From: Betaproteobacteria bacterium
GTDB lineage: Bacteria; Pseudomonadota; Gammaproteobacteria; Burkholderiales; Burkholderiaceae_E
Assembly (NCBI GenBank): GCA_016868375.1
Contig: VGHA01000023.1
Coordinates: 1 to 40,232, forward strand
Direction of reading: 5' to 3'
Length of the DNA: 40,232 nucleotides
The notes below the pieces were generated by a model. That model saw only the letters and a list, made by a program, of their open reading frames with translations, ran no database searches and had not been told where the DNA came from. Below are positions 1 through 9,303 of the stretch, piece after piece (the first letter of the stretch is position 1; every line of letters starts with the position of its first letter). The translations under genes were made by a program, and so were the position numbers.

Positions 1-533
1 CGTTTACCCAGCACCACGTAGACCGCCTCGCAGGCAGCGGCGCCAAGAATAAGCAGATTGCCCAGCGCATTGGCGCTGCCCCCGTCTGCCGCGCCCCGCC
101 AGGACAGGAGCGCGATCGCACCCGCTGCGAGCCCCGTGGCGCCCCACACCCGCCAGCCCGCCCGCTCGCGAAGCCATACCCAGGACAACAGCGCGACCAG
201 CGGTGGCAGCGCGGACATGACGACCCCGGCAGCAGCGGCTGAGGTAAGCGCCACGCCGGTGAGGACCAACAGGGAAAACAGGAAATTGCCGAAGAGCGAT
301 TGAATGAAGAGCGTGCGCCAGAGTGACGGTGAGAGTGGCGCGTCGCTGGCATCGGCCTGTAGCCACGGCACCATGACCACGGCCGCGATGGCAAAGCGCA
401 ACCACGCCAGCAGGAACACGGGCATGGCCTCGGATAGCGGCTTGGACAGTGCCGTGTAGGTGCCGACCAGCGCCATGCCGCAGAAGAGGAGCAGGTAACC
501 GACAGGGCGGGTGCTAAACGGCGCAACTGACAT
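1..533 (-). CDS. EamA/DMT-superfamily transporter (C-terminus outside window)
   Basis: Reading leftward from an ATG at 533 gives a hydrophobic protein beginning MSVAPFSTRPVGYLLLFCGM, with about five membrane segments before the window ends. The first helices carry the EamA pattern 'GTYTALSKPLSEAMPVFLLAWLR', followed by an 'AAAAGVVMSALPPLVALLSW' segment and an 'LRERAGWRVWGATGLAAGAI' segment, typical of the first half of ten-helix drug/metabolite exporters. The substrate cannot be read from the sequence. About 177 codons are present and the usual length is near 290, so the C-terminal half lies upstream of position 1. It is divergent from glcD across about 100 bp. The family call is fairly secure; a role in glycolate metabolism would be speculation. 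Confidence 0.8.
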   Translation of the reverse strand, partial: MSVAPFSTRPVGYLLLFCGMALVGTYTALSKPLSEAMPVFLLAWLRFAIAAVVMVPWLQADASDAPLSPSLWRTLFIQSLFGNFLFSLLVLTGVALTSAAAAGVVMSALPPLVALLSWVWLRERAGWRVWGATGLAAGAIALLSWRGAADGGSANALGNLLILGAAACEAVYVVLGK

Positions 534-634
534 GCGGAAACGCGATGGCCCTGTTGATGTGCTCGAAGGAGTTTACCGCGCCCTCACCAGGGCGACCCGT
601 CAACCGCTGACCCCCCTCACGCTAGAATCTGGAG

Positions 635-2149
635 ATGAACACCGTTGCCGACCCATCGATCCGTCACGCCGACTTTCGCGCGCAGCCCGATCCGGAGCGG
701 ATGCGAGCCGTCGTCGAGCGACTGCGCTGCATCCTTCCCGCGCATTCCGTGCTGTACCGCGATGAAGACAAGCGCCCGTATGAGTGCGACGCACTCTCCG
801 CGTTTCGGCAGATGCCCATGGCGGTGGTTCTGCCTGACACCGAGGCGCAGGTGGTCGACATTCTGAAAGTCTGCCGCGAGCTCGATGTTCCGGTTGTGGC
901 GCGTGGCGCAGGCACCAGTCTGTCCGGCGGCTCGATGCCGCACGCCTCGGGCGTGGTCCTGTCGATGGCGCGTTTCAACCGCATTCTTGATCTCGACCCC
1001 TTCGCGCGTACCGCGGTGGTTCAGCCGGGCGTTCGTAATCTGGCAATTTCCGAGGCGGCCGCGCCGCATGCGCTCTACTACGCGCCCGATCCATCCTCGC
1101 AGATCGCCTGCTCCATTGGCGGCAACATTGCTGAAAACTCCGGCGGCGTGCACTGCCTGAAATATGGCCTGACCGTACACAATGTGCTTGCGCTTCGTGT
1201 GGTCACGATTGATGGTGAGGTGCTCGAAATCGGCAGCGCTGCGCTTGATTCGCCAGGTCTTGATTTATTGGCCGTACTGATCGGTTCGGAAGGCATGCTG
1301 GCGGTAGTGACCGAAATCACCGTGAAGCTGCTGCCCCGACCGCAGCTCGCGCGCGCGGTGCTGGCGTCGTTTGACGACATCGTGAAGGCGGGGGATGCGG
1401 TGGCGGCCATCATCGCCGAGGGAATCATTCCCGCGGGTATGGAAATGATGGATCGCAAGACCACAGCAGCCGTTGAGCCGTTTGTACGCGCGGGCTATGA
1501 CCTGTCGGCGCAGGCGATTCTCATTGTCGAATCTGACGGCACGCCCGAAGAGGTCGAAGAAGAAATTTCGCGGATCGATGCAGTGCTGCAGCGCTGTGGC
1601 TGCACCGCGCAGCGCGTATCGCAGAACGAGTCTGAGCGGCTCGCATTCTGGTCGGGGCGCAAGAACGCGTTTCCCGCGGCAGGTCGAATTTCGCCTGACT
1701 ACTACTGCATGGACGGCACCATTCCGCGCAAGATGCTCGGCCGCATGCTGCGGGCGATCGCGGACATGGAGCGTAAATATCAGCTGGGCTGCATGAACGT
1801 GTTTCATGCGGGCGATGGCAATCTCCATCCGCTCATCCTGTTCGATGCGAACGACCCTGACAGCTGGCGCCGTGCCGAGTTGTTCGGTGCGGAAATTCTC
1901 GAGCTGTGCGTCGAATACGGCGGAACGGTCACCGGTGAACATGGCATCGGCGTGGAAAAGCTGTCCTCCATGTGCGTGCAGTTTTCGCCAGAAGAACTGA
2001 AGGCATTTTTTGCCGTGAAAACAGCATTCGATTCGCAGGGGCTTCTGAACCCGGGTAAAGGTGTGCCCACGCTGGCTCGATGCGCCGAGTACGGCAAGAT
2101 GCATGTGCACCGGGGGCAGTTGCCGTTTATCGACCTGCCCCGGTTCTAG
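635..2149 (+). CDS. glcD: Glycolate dehydrogenase FAD subunit GlcD
   Basis: This 504-aa protein is the FAD-binding subunit of glycolate oxidase/dehydrogenase, which oxidises glycolate to glyoxylate and passes electrons to GlcF. The FAD-linked oxidase N-domain is seen as PVVARGAGTSLSGG (about residues 86-99), followed by a second FAD segment with 'CSIGGNIAENSGGVHCLKYG'. The C-terminal cap has the family signatures 'HAGDGNLHP' and 'TGEHGIG'. The length matches GlcD. It is first in a glcDEF operon: 14 bp separate it from glcE. The ATG follows GGAG with no spacing, so the ribosome site is poor; a -10-like TAGAAT at 623-628 would place transcription start almost at the ATG, so a leaderless message is possible but unproven. 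In a phototroph the enzyme would fit phosphoglycolate salvage or growth on algal glycolate (inference). Confidence 0.93.
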   Translation: MNTVADPSIRHADFRAQPDPERMRAVVERLRCILPAHSVLYRDEDKRPYECDALSAFRQMPMAVVLPDTEAQVVDILKVCRELDVPVVARGAGTSLSGGSMPHASGVVLSMARFNRILDLDPFARTAVVQPGVRNLAISEAAAPHALYYAPDPSSQIACSIGGNIAENSGGVHCLKYGLTVHNVLALRVVTIDGEVLEIGSAALDSPGLDLLAVLIGSEGMLAVVTEITVKLLPRPQLARAVLASFDDIVKAGDAVAAIIAEGIIPAGMEMMDRKTTAAVEPFVRAGYDLSAQAILIVESDGTPEEVEEEISRIDAVLQRCGCTAQRVSQNESERLAFWSGRKNAFPAAGRISPDYYCMDGTIPRKMLGRMLRAIADMERKYQLGCMNVFHAGDGNLHPLILFDANDPDSWRRAELFGAEILELCVEYGGTVTGEHGIGVEKLSSMCVQFSPEELKAFFAVKTAFDSQGLLNPGKGVPTLARCAEYGKMHVHRGQLPFIDLPRF

Positions 2150-2163
2150 GCACAGATCCCGCG

Positions 2164-3267
2164 ATGAATGCTGACAGCCTCGACGCCGTAGCCGATGTTC
2201 TCCAGTCGTTGCGCACAACCATCGTGCGTGCGGCCAGGGATCGCGCGCCGCTTCGAATTCGCGGCGGCGGCAGCAAAGATTTTCTCGGTCAGCAATTTGA
2301 CGGCGATCTGCTTGATACGCGTCCGCTCGCAGGCATTCTCAGCTACGAGCCCACCGAGCTGGTCATTACGGCTCTGGCCGGTACGCCCCTCGCACAGGTC
2401 GAGGCGCTGCTGGCCGAACACGGTCAGATGCTGGCCTTCGAGCCGCCCTCGTTCGGTGGTCCCGCCACGGTGGGTGGCGTGGTCGCAGCGGGGCTCTCTG
2501 GGCCCCGACGCGCCAGCGTCGGTGCGGTACGCGACTTTGTCCTGGGCCTGGGCTGCATGGATGCGCAGGGCCGCGAGCTGCAGTTTGGCGGGCAGGTCAT
2601 GAAGAACGTCGCGGGCTACGACGTGTCGCGGCTCATGTGCGGGGCGATGGGCATTCTGGGTCTGATCACGCAGGTGTCGCTCAAGGTTTTGCCGCGGCCT
2701 GCCGCCGAAGCCACGATCATGTTCGGCTGTGACGCCAGTCAGGCGCTTACGCTGCTTAACACCTGGGGCGGTCAGCCGCTACCCATTTCAGCCAGCGTGG
2801 TCGGAAGCGGGTCGCTGGTGGTCAGGTTTTCGGGGGCGCGTGCCGCGGTCGATGCGGCCTTGTCGCGCATGAACCATGACCATGCCGCGCGCAGGGTTCC
2901 CGACGATGCAGCCGCGCAGCTCTGGGCCGATCTTCGCGAGCATCGCGCGGCATTTTTCTCAGACACGGGGCGTGCGCTCTGGCGCCTGTCGCTGCCGTCC
3001 ACAGCACCCCTGGGGTCACTGCCGGGCGAACAGTGTATCGAGTGGGGTGGCGCGCTTCGCTGGCTCAAGTCGGATGCTGATCCTGCCGACGTTCGCGCGG
3101 CCGCGTCAGCTGCCGGCGGCAGCGCCATGCTGTTTCAGGGCGGCGATCGCAGCGCGGGCGTTTTTCACCCACTTCCCGCGCCGCTCCTTGCGCTTCACAG
3201 ACGACTGAAGCAGCAGTTCGACGCGCCGGGCATCTTCAACCCAGGGCGGATGTATACGGATCTCTGA
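2164..3267 (+). CDS. glcE: Glycolate dehydrogenase FAD-binding subunit GlcE
   Basis: A 367-aa GlcE homologue, the second, smaller FAD-domain subunit of the GlcDEF complex. The N-terminal region has 'PLRIRGGGSKDFLG', the shortened FAD motif of GlcE, followed by 'GGPATVGGVVAAGLSGPRR' and 'GQVMKNVAGYDVSRLMCGAMG', which are characteristic of the family. The protein ends with 'PGIFNPGRMY', matching the GlcD/GlcE C-terminal 'lNPGkg' pattern. The frame is open from 2080 but the upstream part lies inside glcD in another frame, so the ATG at 2164 (MNADSLDAVADVLQSL) is chosen; it sits 14 bp after the glcD stop. It is followed after 3 bp by glcF. Confidence 0.92.
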   Translation: MNADSLDAVADVLQSLRTTIVRAARDRAPLRIRGGGSKDFLGQQFDGDLLDTRPLAGILSYEPTELVITALAGTPLAQVEALLAEHGQMLAFEPPSFGGPATVGGVVAAGLSGPRRASVGAVRDFVLGLGCMDAQGRELQFGGQVMKNVAGYDVSRLMCGAMGILGLITQVSLKVLPRPAAEATIMFGCDASQALTLLNTWGGQPLPISASVVGSGSLVVRFSGARAAVDAALSRMNHDHAARRVPDDAAAQLWADLREHRAAFFSDTGRALWRLSLPSTAPLGSLPGEQCIEWGGALRWLKSDADPADVRAAASAAGGSAMLFQGGDRSAGVFHPLPAPLLALHRRLKQQFDAPGIFNPGRMYTDL

Positions 3268-3270
3268 AGC

Positions 3271-4533
3271 ATGGAAACCCATCTTGCCAGCTGGTTGAAG
3301 GGCACTCGCGATGGCGAGGAGGCCGAGGCGATTCTGCGCAAATGCGTGCACTGCGGTTTCTGTACCGCCACGTGTCCCACCTATCAGTTGCTGGGTGATG
3401 AACTTGATGGACCGCGCGGTCGCATTTACCTGATCAAGTCGGTGGTTGAGGGCGACAAGCCCACATCATCAACGCTTCAGCACCTCGATCGATGCCTCAC
3501 CTGCCGCAACTGCGAAAGCACCTGTCCTTCCGGCGTTGACTATGGTCATCTGGTCGACATCGGCCGGAAACTGGTCGAGCAGCAGGTGGAACGGCCCGCC
3601 CCGCAGCGCTTCATGCGCACGCTTCTTCGCGAAACGCTGACCCGTCGCTGGATATTTGATCCTGCGATGCGGGTGGGCCAGGCGGTTCGGCCCCTGTTGC
3701 CGGCGTCGCTCAAGGCCAAAGTGCCCGAGCGACGTGACGCGGGGATGCGGCCCACACGAGATCACGCTCGCAAGGTGATCCTGCTCGATGGCTGCGTGCA
3801 GCCTGCGATGCTGCCGTCGATCGACGCCGCCACCGAGCGCGTGCTCGACCGGCTGGGCGTGCAGGCGGTGCGCCCGTCCGGCTCGGGTTGTTGTGGGGCG
3901 ATTCGACATCATCTGAATGATCAGCCTGGCGCAGCCCAGGACGCGCGCCGAAATATCCAGGCCTGGTGGCCGCTGATCGAAGCGGGCGCTGAAGCCATTC
4001 TGATCAGTGCATCAGGATGCGGGGCGATGGTGAAAGACTATGCGCATCTGCTTGCCGATGACCCCGACTGGGCGGCGCGCGCGCAACGCGTGGTTGCTCT
4101 GACCCGAGACCTTGCCGAGTGGCTACCCGCAGAGCTGGATGCGGCGATCGCTGAAGGTCGGTTGCACGCCGCGGCGTCGTCGCAGCGCGTGGTGTTCCAT
4201 CCACCCTGCACGCTGCAGCACGGCCAGAAGGTACGCGGCGTGGTTGAAGCATTGCTCACAAGGCTTGGCGCCAAGGTGTTGCCGGTAGGCGAGTCGCATC
4301 TTTGCTGCGGTTCCGCGGGCACGTATTCGGTGCTTCAACCCGAAATTTCTGCTCAGCTGCGGGAACGCAAGCTCGGGCACCTGACCGCTGCCAAGCCCGA
4401 ACTGATCTTGTCGGCCAATATCGGGTGCATCACGCATCTGCAGGCGGGCACCGGAACGCCGGTGCGGCACTGGATTGAGTGGCTTGACGACCGACTGGGT
4501 GCGGCCAGCGCACCCCAAAAGGCGGCTGTGTAA
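3271..4533 (+). CDS. glcF: Glycolate dehydrogenase iron-sulfur subunit GlcF
   Basis: This 420-aa protein is the electron-transfer subunit of GlcDEF. It carries two ferredoxin-type [4Fe-4S] motifs near its N-terminus: C25-x2-C28-x2-C31-x3-C35 (CVHCGFCTATCP) and C75-x2-C78-x2-C81-x3-C85 (CLTCRNCESTCP). Two CCG-type cysteine-rich domains follow ('SGSGCCGAIRHHL' and 'ESHLCCGSAGTYSVLQPE'), as in heterodisulfide-reductase/GlcF-type subunits. Length and domain order match GlcF. It is the last gene of the operon and its final codons form the left arm of a hairpin terminator shared with the convergent pntB. Confidence 0.94.
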   Translation: METHLASWLKGTRDGEEAEAILRKCVHCGFCTATCPTYQLLGDELDGPRGRIYLIKSVVEGDKPTSSTLQHLDRCLTCRNCESTCPSGVDYGHLVDIGRKLVEQQVERPAPQRFMRTLLRETLTRRWIFDPAMRVGQAVRPLLPASLKAKVPERRDAGMRPTRDHARKVILLDGCVQPAMLPSIDAATERVLDRLGVQAVRPSGSGCCGAIRHHLNDQPGAAQDARRNIQAWWPLIEAGAEAILISASGCGAMVKDYAHLLADDPDWAARAQRVVALTRDLAEWLPAELDAAIAEGRLHAAASSQRVVFHPPCTLQHGQKVRGVVEALLTRLGAKVLPVGESHLCCGSAGTYSVLQPEISAQLRERKLGHLTAAKPELILSANIGCITHLQAGTGTPVRHWIEWLDDRLGAASAPQKAAV

Positions 4534-4543
4534 GACAGCCGCC
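4521..4543. terminator. Bidirectional hairpin terminator between glcF and pntB
   Basis: A perfect 9-bp stem (GGCGGCTGT / ACAGCCGCC) with a 5-nt loop spans the glcF stop codon. On the plus side it is followed by pyrimidine-rich CTCTCTT; on the minus side it runs into TTTT. It lies between two convergent operons, so it plausibly ends both. The T-tracts are short, so efficiency is uncertain. Confidence 0.65.
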
Positions 4544-4558
4544 CTCTCTTACACCGCG

Positions 4559-5986
4559 TTACTCAACCGCCTTCACCATATCTTCAACGACCTTCTTGGC
4601 ATCGCCGAACACCATCATTGTGCGATCCATGTAGAAGAGCTCGTTATCCAGCCCGGCATAGCCCGAGGCCATGGAGCGCTTGTTGACGATGACCTGGCGT
4701 GCTTTGTAAGCCTCCAGGATGGGCATGCCAGCAATCGGCGACTTCGGATCTTTGGCCGCAGGGTTCACCACGTCATTAGCGCCCAGCACCAGCACCACGT
4801 CGGTGTCGCCGAACTCGGAGTTGATGTCCTCCATTTCGAACACCTGATCGTAGGGTACCTCGGCTTCCGCGAGCAGCACGTTCATGTGACCTGGCATCCG
4901 TCCGGCAACAGGATGAATCGCGTACTTCACGGAGACGCCGCGTGCGATCAGTTTGTCGGTCAGTTCTTTGAGCGGATGCTGTGCGCGCGCCACCGCCAGA
5001 CCGTAGCCCGGAACGATGATCACGCTTTCGGCATTGGACATCAGGAAGGCTGCGTCCTCAGGCGAGCCCGACTTCACCGGGCGCGCCTGCTGAGCGCCGG
5101 CCACGGCCGCTGTGGCCTCGCCGCCGAACCCGCCCAGGATCACATTGAAGAACGAGCGGTTCATTGCCTTGCACATGATGTACGACAGGATCGCGCCCGA
5201 AGAACCCACCAGCGACCCGGCGATGATCAGCATCGAGTTGTTGAGTGAGAACCCGATGCCCGCTGCCGCCCAGCCCGAGTAACTGTTCAGCATTGACACC
5301 ACCACGGGCATGTCGGCGCCGCCAATCGGGATGATGATCAGAACGCCCAGCACGAAGGCGATGACGGTCATGATGACAAACGGCGTCCAGTCTTGCGTGA
5401 TGGCGAACCAGATGCCAAACGCCAGCATGGCCAGCGCGAGCACCAGATTCAGCATGTGCTGACCGCTGAACGTGACGGGTGCGCCTTGGAACAGCCGGAA
5501 CTTGTAGGCGCCTGAGAGCTTGCCGAACGCAATGACCGAGCCCGAGAAAGTGATGGCGCCCACGAAGGTGCCGATGAAGAGCTCGATGCGGTTTGCCATC
5601 GGGATCGGTTCGCCCTTGGCAACAATATTGAAGGCCCAGGGTTCGGCCACCGCTGCGATGGCAATGAATACCGCGGCCAGGCCGATCATGCTGTGCATGA
5701 AGGCGACCAGTTCGGGCATCTTGGTCATCTCGACGCGCTTGGCCATCAGCGTGCCGATTGCACCACCCACCACCAGACCCCCCAACACCCAGCCCATGCC
5801 TGCTGCCGCAATTTCAGGGCTCAGCTTGAAGATGAGTGCAACGGTGGTGAAGGCTGCGATGGCCATGCCCACCATGCCGAAGGTGTTACCCATTCGCGAG
5901 GTGGACGGATGCGACAAACCTTTGAGCGCCTGAATGAAAAACACTGAGGCGATCAGATACAGCAGGACGACGACGTTCATGCTCAT
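4559..5986 (-). CDS. pntB: NAD(P) transhydrogenase subunit beta PntB
   Basis: A 475-aa PntB, the membrane and NADP(H)-binding subunit of the proton-translocating nicotinamide nucleotide transhydrogenase, which uses proton-motive force to make NADPH from NADH. The N-terminal half has about nine hydrophobic helices; the C-terminal domain III has 'VIIVPGYGLAVARAQHPLKEL' (the NADP-binding GYGxAVxxAQ motif), 'HPVAGRMPGHMNVLLAEA' and 'VLVLGANDVVNPAA'. The frame is open further upstream, but the ATG at 5986 is preferred because AAGGGG precedes it and it lies just after the pntAB stop. It is last in pntAA-pntAB-pntB. NADPH supply fits the demands of bacteriochlorophyll and carotenoid synthesis, but the operon is also common in non-phototrophs. 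Confidence 0.96.
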   Translation of the reverse strand: MSMNVVVLLYLIASVFFIQALKGLSHPSTSRMGNTFGMVGMAIAAFTTVALIFKLSPEIAAAGMGWVLGGLVVGGAIGTLMAKRVEMTKMPELVAFMHSMIGLAAVFIAIAAVAEPWAFNIVAKGEPIPMANRIELFIGTFVGAITFSGSVIAFGKLSGAYKFRLFQGAPVTFSGQHMLNLVLALAMLAFGIWFAITQDWTPFVIMTVIAFVLGVLIIIPIGGADMPVVVSMLNSYSGWAAAGIGFSLNNSMLIIAGSLVGSSGAILSYIMCKAMNRSFFNVILGGFGGEATAAVAGAQQARPVKSGSPEDAAFLMSNAESVIIVPGYGLAVARAQHPLKELTDKLIARGVSVKYAIHPVAGRMPGHMNVLLAEAEVPYDQVFEMEDINSEFGDTDVVLVLGANDVVNPAAKDPKSPIAGMPILEAYKARQVIVNKRSMASGYAGLDNELFYMDRTMMVFGDAKKVVEDMVKAVE

Positions 5987-5999
5987 GGTGTCGCCCCTT

Positions 6000-6314
6000 T
6001 CAATGGCCGCCGGAGCCAGACTTCGGCTCTTTCTTCTTGAACATCTCGAGCATCCGGCGCGTGACCAGGAAGCCGCCAAACACATTGACCGCGGCGAGCG
6101 CTACTGCGAGCACGCCCATGGTTTTTCCCAGACCGGTTTCGGTGAGGGCTGCTGCGAGCATGGCGCCCACAATGATGATGGCCGACACCGCGTTGGTGAC
6201 CGCCATGAGCGGCGTATGCAGCGCGGGCGTCACATTCCACACCACGTGATAGCCGACATAGATGGCCAGCACGAAGATGATCAGGTTGATGACAAAGGGA
6301 TTGATCGCTTCCAT
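6000..6314 (-). CDS. pntAB: NAD(P) transhydrogenase subunit alpha part 2 (PntAB)
   Basis: A 104-aa membrane protein (MEAINPFVINLIIFVLAIYV...) matching the separately encoded transmembrane domain of the alpha subunit. Three to four hydrophobic helices are seen, including 'VWNVTPALHTPLMAVTNAVS', which is the conserved PntA membrane signature. It ends in a charged, glycine-rich tail (FKKKEPKSGSGGH). It lies 4 bp after pntAA and 13 bp before pntB, so the three genes are one operon. The split of PntA into two polypeptides is known in Rhodospirillum rubrum and many Beta- and Alphaproteobacteria, unlike the fused E. coli PntA. Confidence 0.94.
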   Translation of the reverse strand: MEAINPFVINLIIFVLAIYVGYHVVWNVTPALHTPLMAVTNAVSAIIIVGAMLAAALTETGLGKTMGVLAVALAAVNVFGGFLVTRRMLEMFKKKEPKSGSGGH

Positions 6315-6318
6315 GCTG

Positions 6319-7434
6319 TCAGCTCCGCAGAACCTGGCCGTCTTGCGTGACCAGGCAGGCTTTCACGATGTCGTCTTCGAGGTTGACGGTGAACTTGCCG
6401 TCTTTGTCGATGACGAGCTTCAGGAAATCAATGACGTTTCGGGCGTAGAGCGCCGACGAATCCGCCGGCACGGTGGCGGGCAGATTGGGTTGACCGATCA
6501 GCGTGACACCGTGCTTGACCACCCAGCGGCCAAGCTCGCTGATGGCGCAGTTGCCGCCCTGCTCAACCGCCATGTCGAGCACCACCGACCCGGGCTTCAT
6601 TGAGCGCACCATGTCTTCGGTGACCAGAATGGGGGCCTTGCGGCCGGGGATCAGCGCGGTCGTGATCACGATATCGGCCTGCTTCATGCGCTCGGCAACG
6701 GCCTGTGCCTGACGCTTCATCCAGCTCTCGGGCATCGGGCGGGCATAACCACCCACCCCCTTGGCGATTTCGCGCTCTTCGTCGGTCTCGTAGGGCACAT
6801 CGACAAACTTCGCGCCCAGGGACTCAATCTGCTCTTTAACGGCCGGACGCACGTCGGAGCCCTCGACCACAGCGCCCAACCGCTTGGCGGTGGCAATTGC
6901 CTGAAGACCCGCCACGCCTGCGCCCAGAATCAGAACCCGTGCGGCCTTCACCGTACCGGCGGCAGTCATCAGCATGGGCATCATGCGACCGTAGGCGCTG
7001 GCCGCAAGCAAGACTGCTTTGTAGCCTGCGATGTTGGCCTGCGACGACAGCACGTCCATGCTCTGCGCGCGGGTGGTGCGGGGTGCGGCCTCGAGCGCGA
7101 AGGCGGTCAGACCCGCGTCGGCGATCGCCTGCAGACCCTCCCGGTCAAACGGATTCAGCATGCCGACCAGGACGGCGCCTCGCGGCATCTTGGCCAGTTC
7201 CGCCGGTTGAGGCGCTCGCACTTTCAAAACCATTTCCGCTGACAGCGCCTCATCGGCACTGACCAGCGTGGCGCCGGCCGCTTCAAGTGCGGAGTCGATC
7301 TGGCTGGCGGCCGTACCGGCACCGCGTTCAACCAGTATCTGGTGACCCGCGCCTGCCAGTTTCTTGACTGTTTCTGCCGTGGCCGCGACCCGCGTCTCGC
7401 CGTCGCGGGTTTCGGCAGGGATGCCGATTCGCAT
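6319..7434 (-). CDS. pntAA: NAD(P) transhydrogenase subunit alpha part 1 (PntAA)
   Basis: A 371-aa soluble NAD(H)-binding domain (domain I) of the transhydrogenase. It begins MRIGIPAETRDGETRVAATA, the family N-terminus, and has 'VLILGAGVAGLQAIATAKRLGAVVEGSDVR', the Rossmann dinucleotide fold. Later motifs 'DIVITTALIPGRKAPILVTEDMV' and 'GSVVLDMAVEQGGNC' are also typical of alanine dehydrogenase/PntA proteins. The ATG at 7434 is preceded by AGGGAG at good spacing. It is first of the three-gene pnt operon and is divergent from nudJ across about 140 bp; that gap has a -10-like TAAAAT at 7535-7540, but I could not pair it with a convincing -35. Confidence 0.95.
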   Translation of the reverse strand: MRIGIPAETRDGETRVAATAETVKKLAGAGHQILVERGAGTAASQIDSALEAAGATLVSADEALSAEMVLKVRAPQPAELAKMPRGAVLVGMLNPFDREGLQAIADAGLTAFALEAAPRTTRAQSMDVLSSQANIAGYKAVLLAASAYGRMMPMLMTAAGTVKAARVLILGAGVAGLQAIATAKRLGAVVEGSDVRPAVKEQIESLGAKFVDVPYETDEEREIAKGVGGYARPMPESWMKRQAQAVAERMKQADIVITTALIPGRKAPILVTEDMVRSMKPGSVVLDMAVEQGGNCAISELGRWVVKHGVTLIGQPNLPATVPADSSALYARNVIDFLKLVIDKDGKFTVNLEDDIVKACLVTQDGQVLRS

Positions 7435-7573
7435 GCGTGCTCCCTGGGGAAGGTTGTTGCGGGCAGCGAAGGCCCGCTCGAGAGAAAATCGCGGAGTCTA
7501 CACTTCGCGTTCAAAGAGGTTGAAGGCGCCGGGGTAAAATCTGTGGTCTTTGAATTGAGTCGTGTGTGTCGTC

Positions 7574-8089
7574 ATGGCCGTCTGGAAACCGAGCGTCACG
7601 GTGGCTGCCGTGATCGAACACCAGGGGCGCTTCCTGATCGTTGAGGAAAGCACCGTGGCAGGCGTACGCCTGAATCAGCCCGCCGGCCACCTTGACCCAG
7701 GCGAAACGCTGGTGCGGGCTGTCCTGCGCGAGGCGCTTGAGGAAACCGCCCACCATGTCGAGGTGGTATCCGGCATCGGCGTGTACCTGGCGCGATTTGT
7801 TCACGAACAAAGCCAGACCGACGTCACCTATCTGCGTTTTGCATTCGCCTGCTGCCTGGCGAGCCGACCGGGCGGCGCCCTCGACCCTGCTCGGTCGCTT
7901 GATCACGGCATTCTGCGCACGCACTGGCTCACGGCCGACGAACTTCGCGCGCGCCTGTCCGAGCACCGCAGTCCGCTGGTCATGCAGTGTGTTGACGATC
8001 ACCTCGCCGGGCAGCGATTCGATCCCGCATTGCTCAAGGCCGACGCGAGTTTTGCGCAGCATCTGATCGAGCCGGGCCGGTTGCAATGA
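7574..8089 (+). CDS. nudJ: NUDIX hydrolase, NudJ-type
   Basis: A 171-aa NUDIX hydrolase from ATG 7574 ([20 protein letters not shown]). The NUDIX box is recognisable as [20 protein letters not shown], with the metal-binding REALEE intact, but the position usually occupied by glycine after EE-x is alanine (EETAHH). The neighbour mnmA overlaps its stop by 4 bp (ATGA); the nudJ-mnmA order is the same as in E. coli and many Betaproteobacteria, and this supports the NudJ name (thiamine-pyrophosphate/nucleotide phosphatase). An in-frame GTG at 7562 would add four residues. The substrate cannot be deduced from sequence alone. Confidence 0.85.
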   Translation: MAVWKPSVTVAAVIEHQGRFLIVEESTVAGVRLNQPAGHLDPGETLVRAVLREALEETAHHVEVVSGIGVYLARFVHEQSQTDVTYLRFAFACCLASRPGGALDPARSLDHGILRTHWLTADELRARLSEHRSPLVMQCVDDHLAGQRFDPALLKADASFAQHLIEPGRLQ

Positions 8090-9294
8090 CAACCGAGGTG
8101 CTCTCCGACCTGGTATCGGGTCTGGTCGAGGCGCAGCCTGGCGAACGCGTCGTGGTGGGCTTGTCGGGCGGGGTTGACTCGGCGGTAACCGCCTGGCTGC
8201 TCAAGCAGCGCGGTTGCGAGGTGGTCGGTCTCTTCATGAAAAACTGGGAAGACGACGACAACGATGAATACTGCTCAAGCCGGCAAGACTGGATCGACGC
8301 GGCCAGTGTCGCCGATGTGATTGGCATTGACATTGAGGCGGTCAACTTTGCTGCGGACTATCGCGAGCGGGTGTTTGCGGCTTTCCTCGCCGAGTACCAG
8401 GCGGGTCGCACGCCAAACCCCGATGTGCTGTGCAACGCCGAAATCAAGTTCAAGGCGTTTCTTGACCACGCGATGCGGCTGGGTGCCGAGCGGATCGCAA
8501 CGGGCCACTACGCCCGGGTTCGCCGAATCTGCCAGCCGGACGGCGCATTGCGATTTGAATTGCTGCGAGGCCTCGATCCCACCAAGGATCAAAGCTATTT
8601 TCTGCATCGGCTCAGCCAGTATCAGCTGTCGCGGGCGCTGTTTCCGGTGGGTGCGCTGGAAAAGCGCGAGGTCCGTGAAATTGCCGCGAAGCTGGCTTTG
8701 CCCAATGCGCTCAAGAAAGACTCCACCGGGATCTGCTTCATTGGTGAGCGGCCGTTTCGCGAGTTTCTGAATCGATACCTGCCCACCAGGCCGGGTCCGA
8801 TCGTCGATGATCGCGGCCGGCGCGTTGGCGAACACATCGGCCTGGCGTTTTACACGCTCGGTCAACGCAAGGGCATCGGCATTGGTGGCACGCGAAGCGG
8901 CTCGGGCGAGCCCTGGTTCGTGGCGGCAAAGCAACGCGACACCAATACGCTGGTGGTGGTACAGGGCCATGATCATCCGCTCCTGTGCTCGCGACAGCTG
9001 GTTGCGCTGGATGCGCACTGGATTTCCGGGGCGCCCCCTGATCCAGCCCTGATCTGCGGCGCAAAGACGCGCTATCGGCAGTCGGATGCGGCCTGTCACG
9101 TTGTTGCCACCGGGCGCACAGCGGCCAGGAGCGCCGACCCTGCCCAAGCCATTGGTTCGCGGCCCGCGGTCGGCGATGCAGGCTTTGGCCTTCGCTTCGA
9201 ACACCCCCAGTGGGCCGTCACGCCAGGCCAAAGCGCGGTGCTCTATCAGGGAGAGGTCTGCCTCGGTGGCGGCGTCATCGAATCGACCGACTGA
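8086..9294 (+). CDS. mnmA: tRNA-specific 2-thiouridylase MnmA
   Basis: A 402-aa MnmA (TrmU), which thiolates U34 of tRNAs for Lys, Glu and Gln. The ATP-pyrophosphatase PP-loop is SGGVDS at residues 27-32 ('[24 protein letters not shown]'). The two catalytic cysteines are visible in [13 protein letters not shown] (C116) and [12 protein letters not shown] (C217). The C-terminal tRNA-binding/beta-barrel domain is complete. It is translationally coupled to nudJ (ATGA overlap). It is a housekeeping gene and marks the left border of the photosynthesis cluster, which starts with the promoter immediately after its stop. Confidence 0.96.
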   Translation: MTTEVLSDLVSGLVEAQPGERVVVGLSGGVDSAVTAWLLKQRGCEVVGLFMKNWEDDDNDEYCSSRQDWIDAASVADVIGIDIEAVNFAADYRERVFAAFLAEYQAGRTPNPDVLCNAEIKFKAFLDHAMRLGAERIATGHYARVRRICQPDGALRFELLRGLDPTKDQSYFLHRLSQYQLSRALFPVGALEKREVREIAAKLALPNALKKDSTGICFIGERPFREFLNRYLPTRPGPIVDDRGRRVGEHIGLAFYTLGQRKGIGIGGTRSGSGEPWFVAAKQRDTNTLVVVQGHDHPLLCSRQLVALDAHWISGAPPDPALICGAKTRYRQSDAACHVVATGRTAARSADPAQAIGSRPAVGDAGFGLRFEHPQWAVTPGQSAVLYQGEVCLGGGVIESTD

Positions 9295-9303
9295 CTCGCC
9301 AGG

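Noticed and set aside
1265-2218. A 317-codon open frame antisense to glcD
   Set aside because: High-GC codon bias leaves long open frames on the opposite strand. The translation is Arg/His-rich with no domain, and glcD is clear on the plus strand.
4475-5248. A 257-codon open frame on the plus strand opposite pntB
   Set aside because: It is antisense to the well-conserved pntB and its translation is His/Arg-rich without recognisable motifs.
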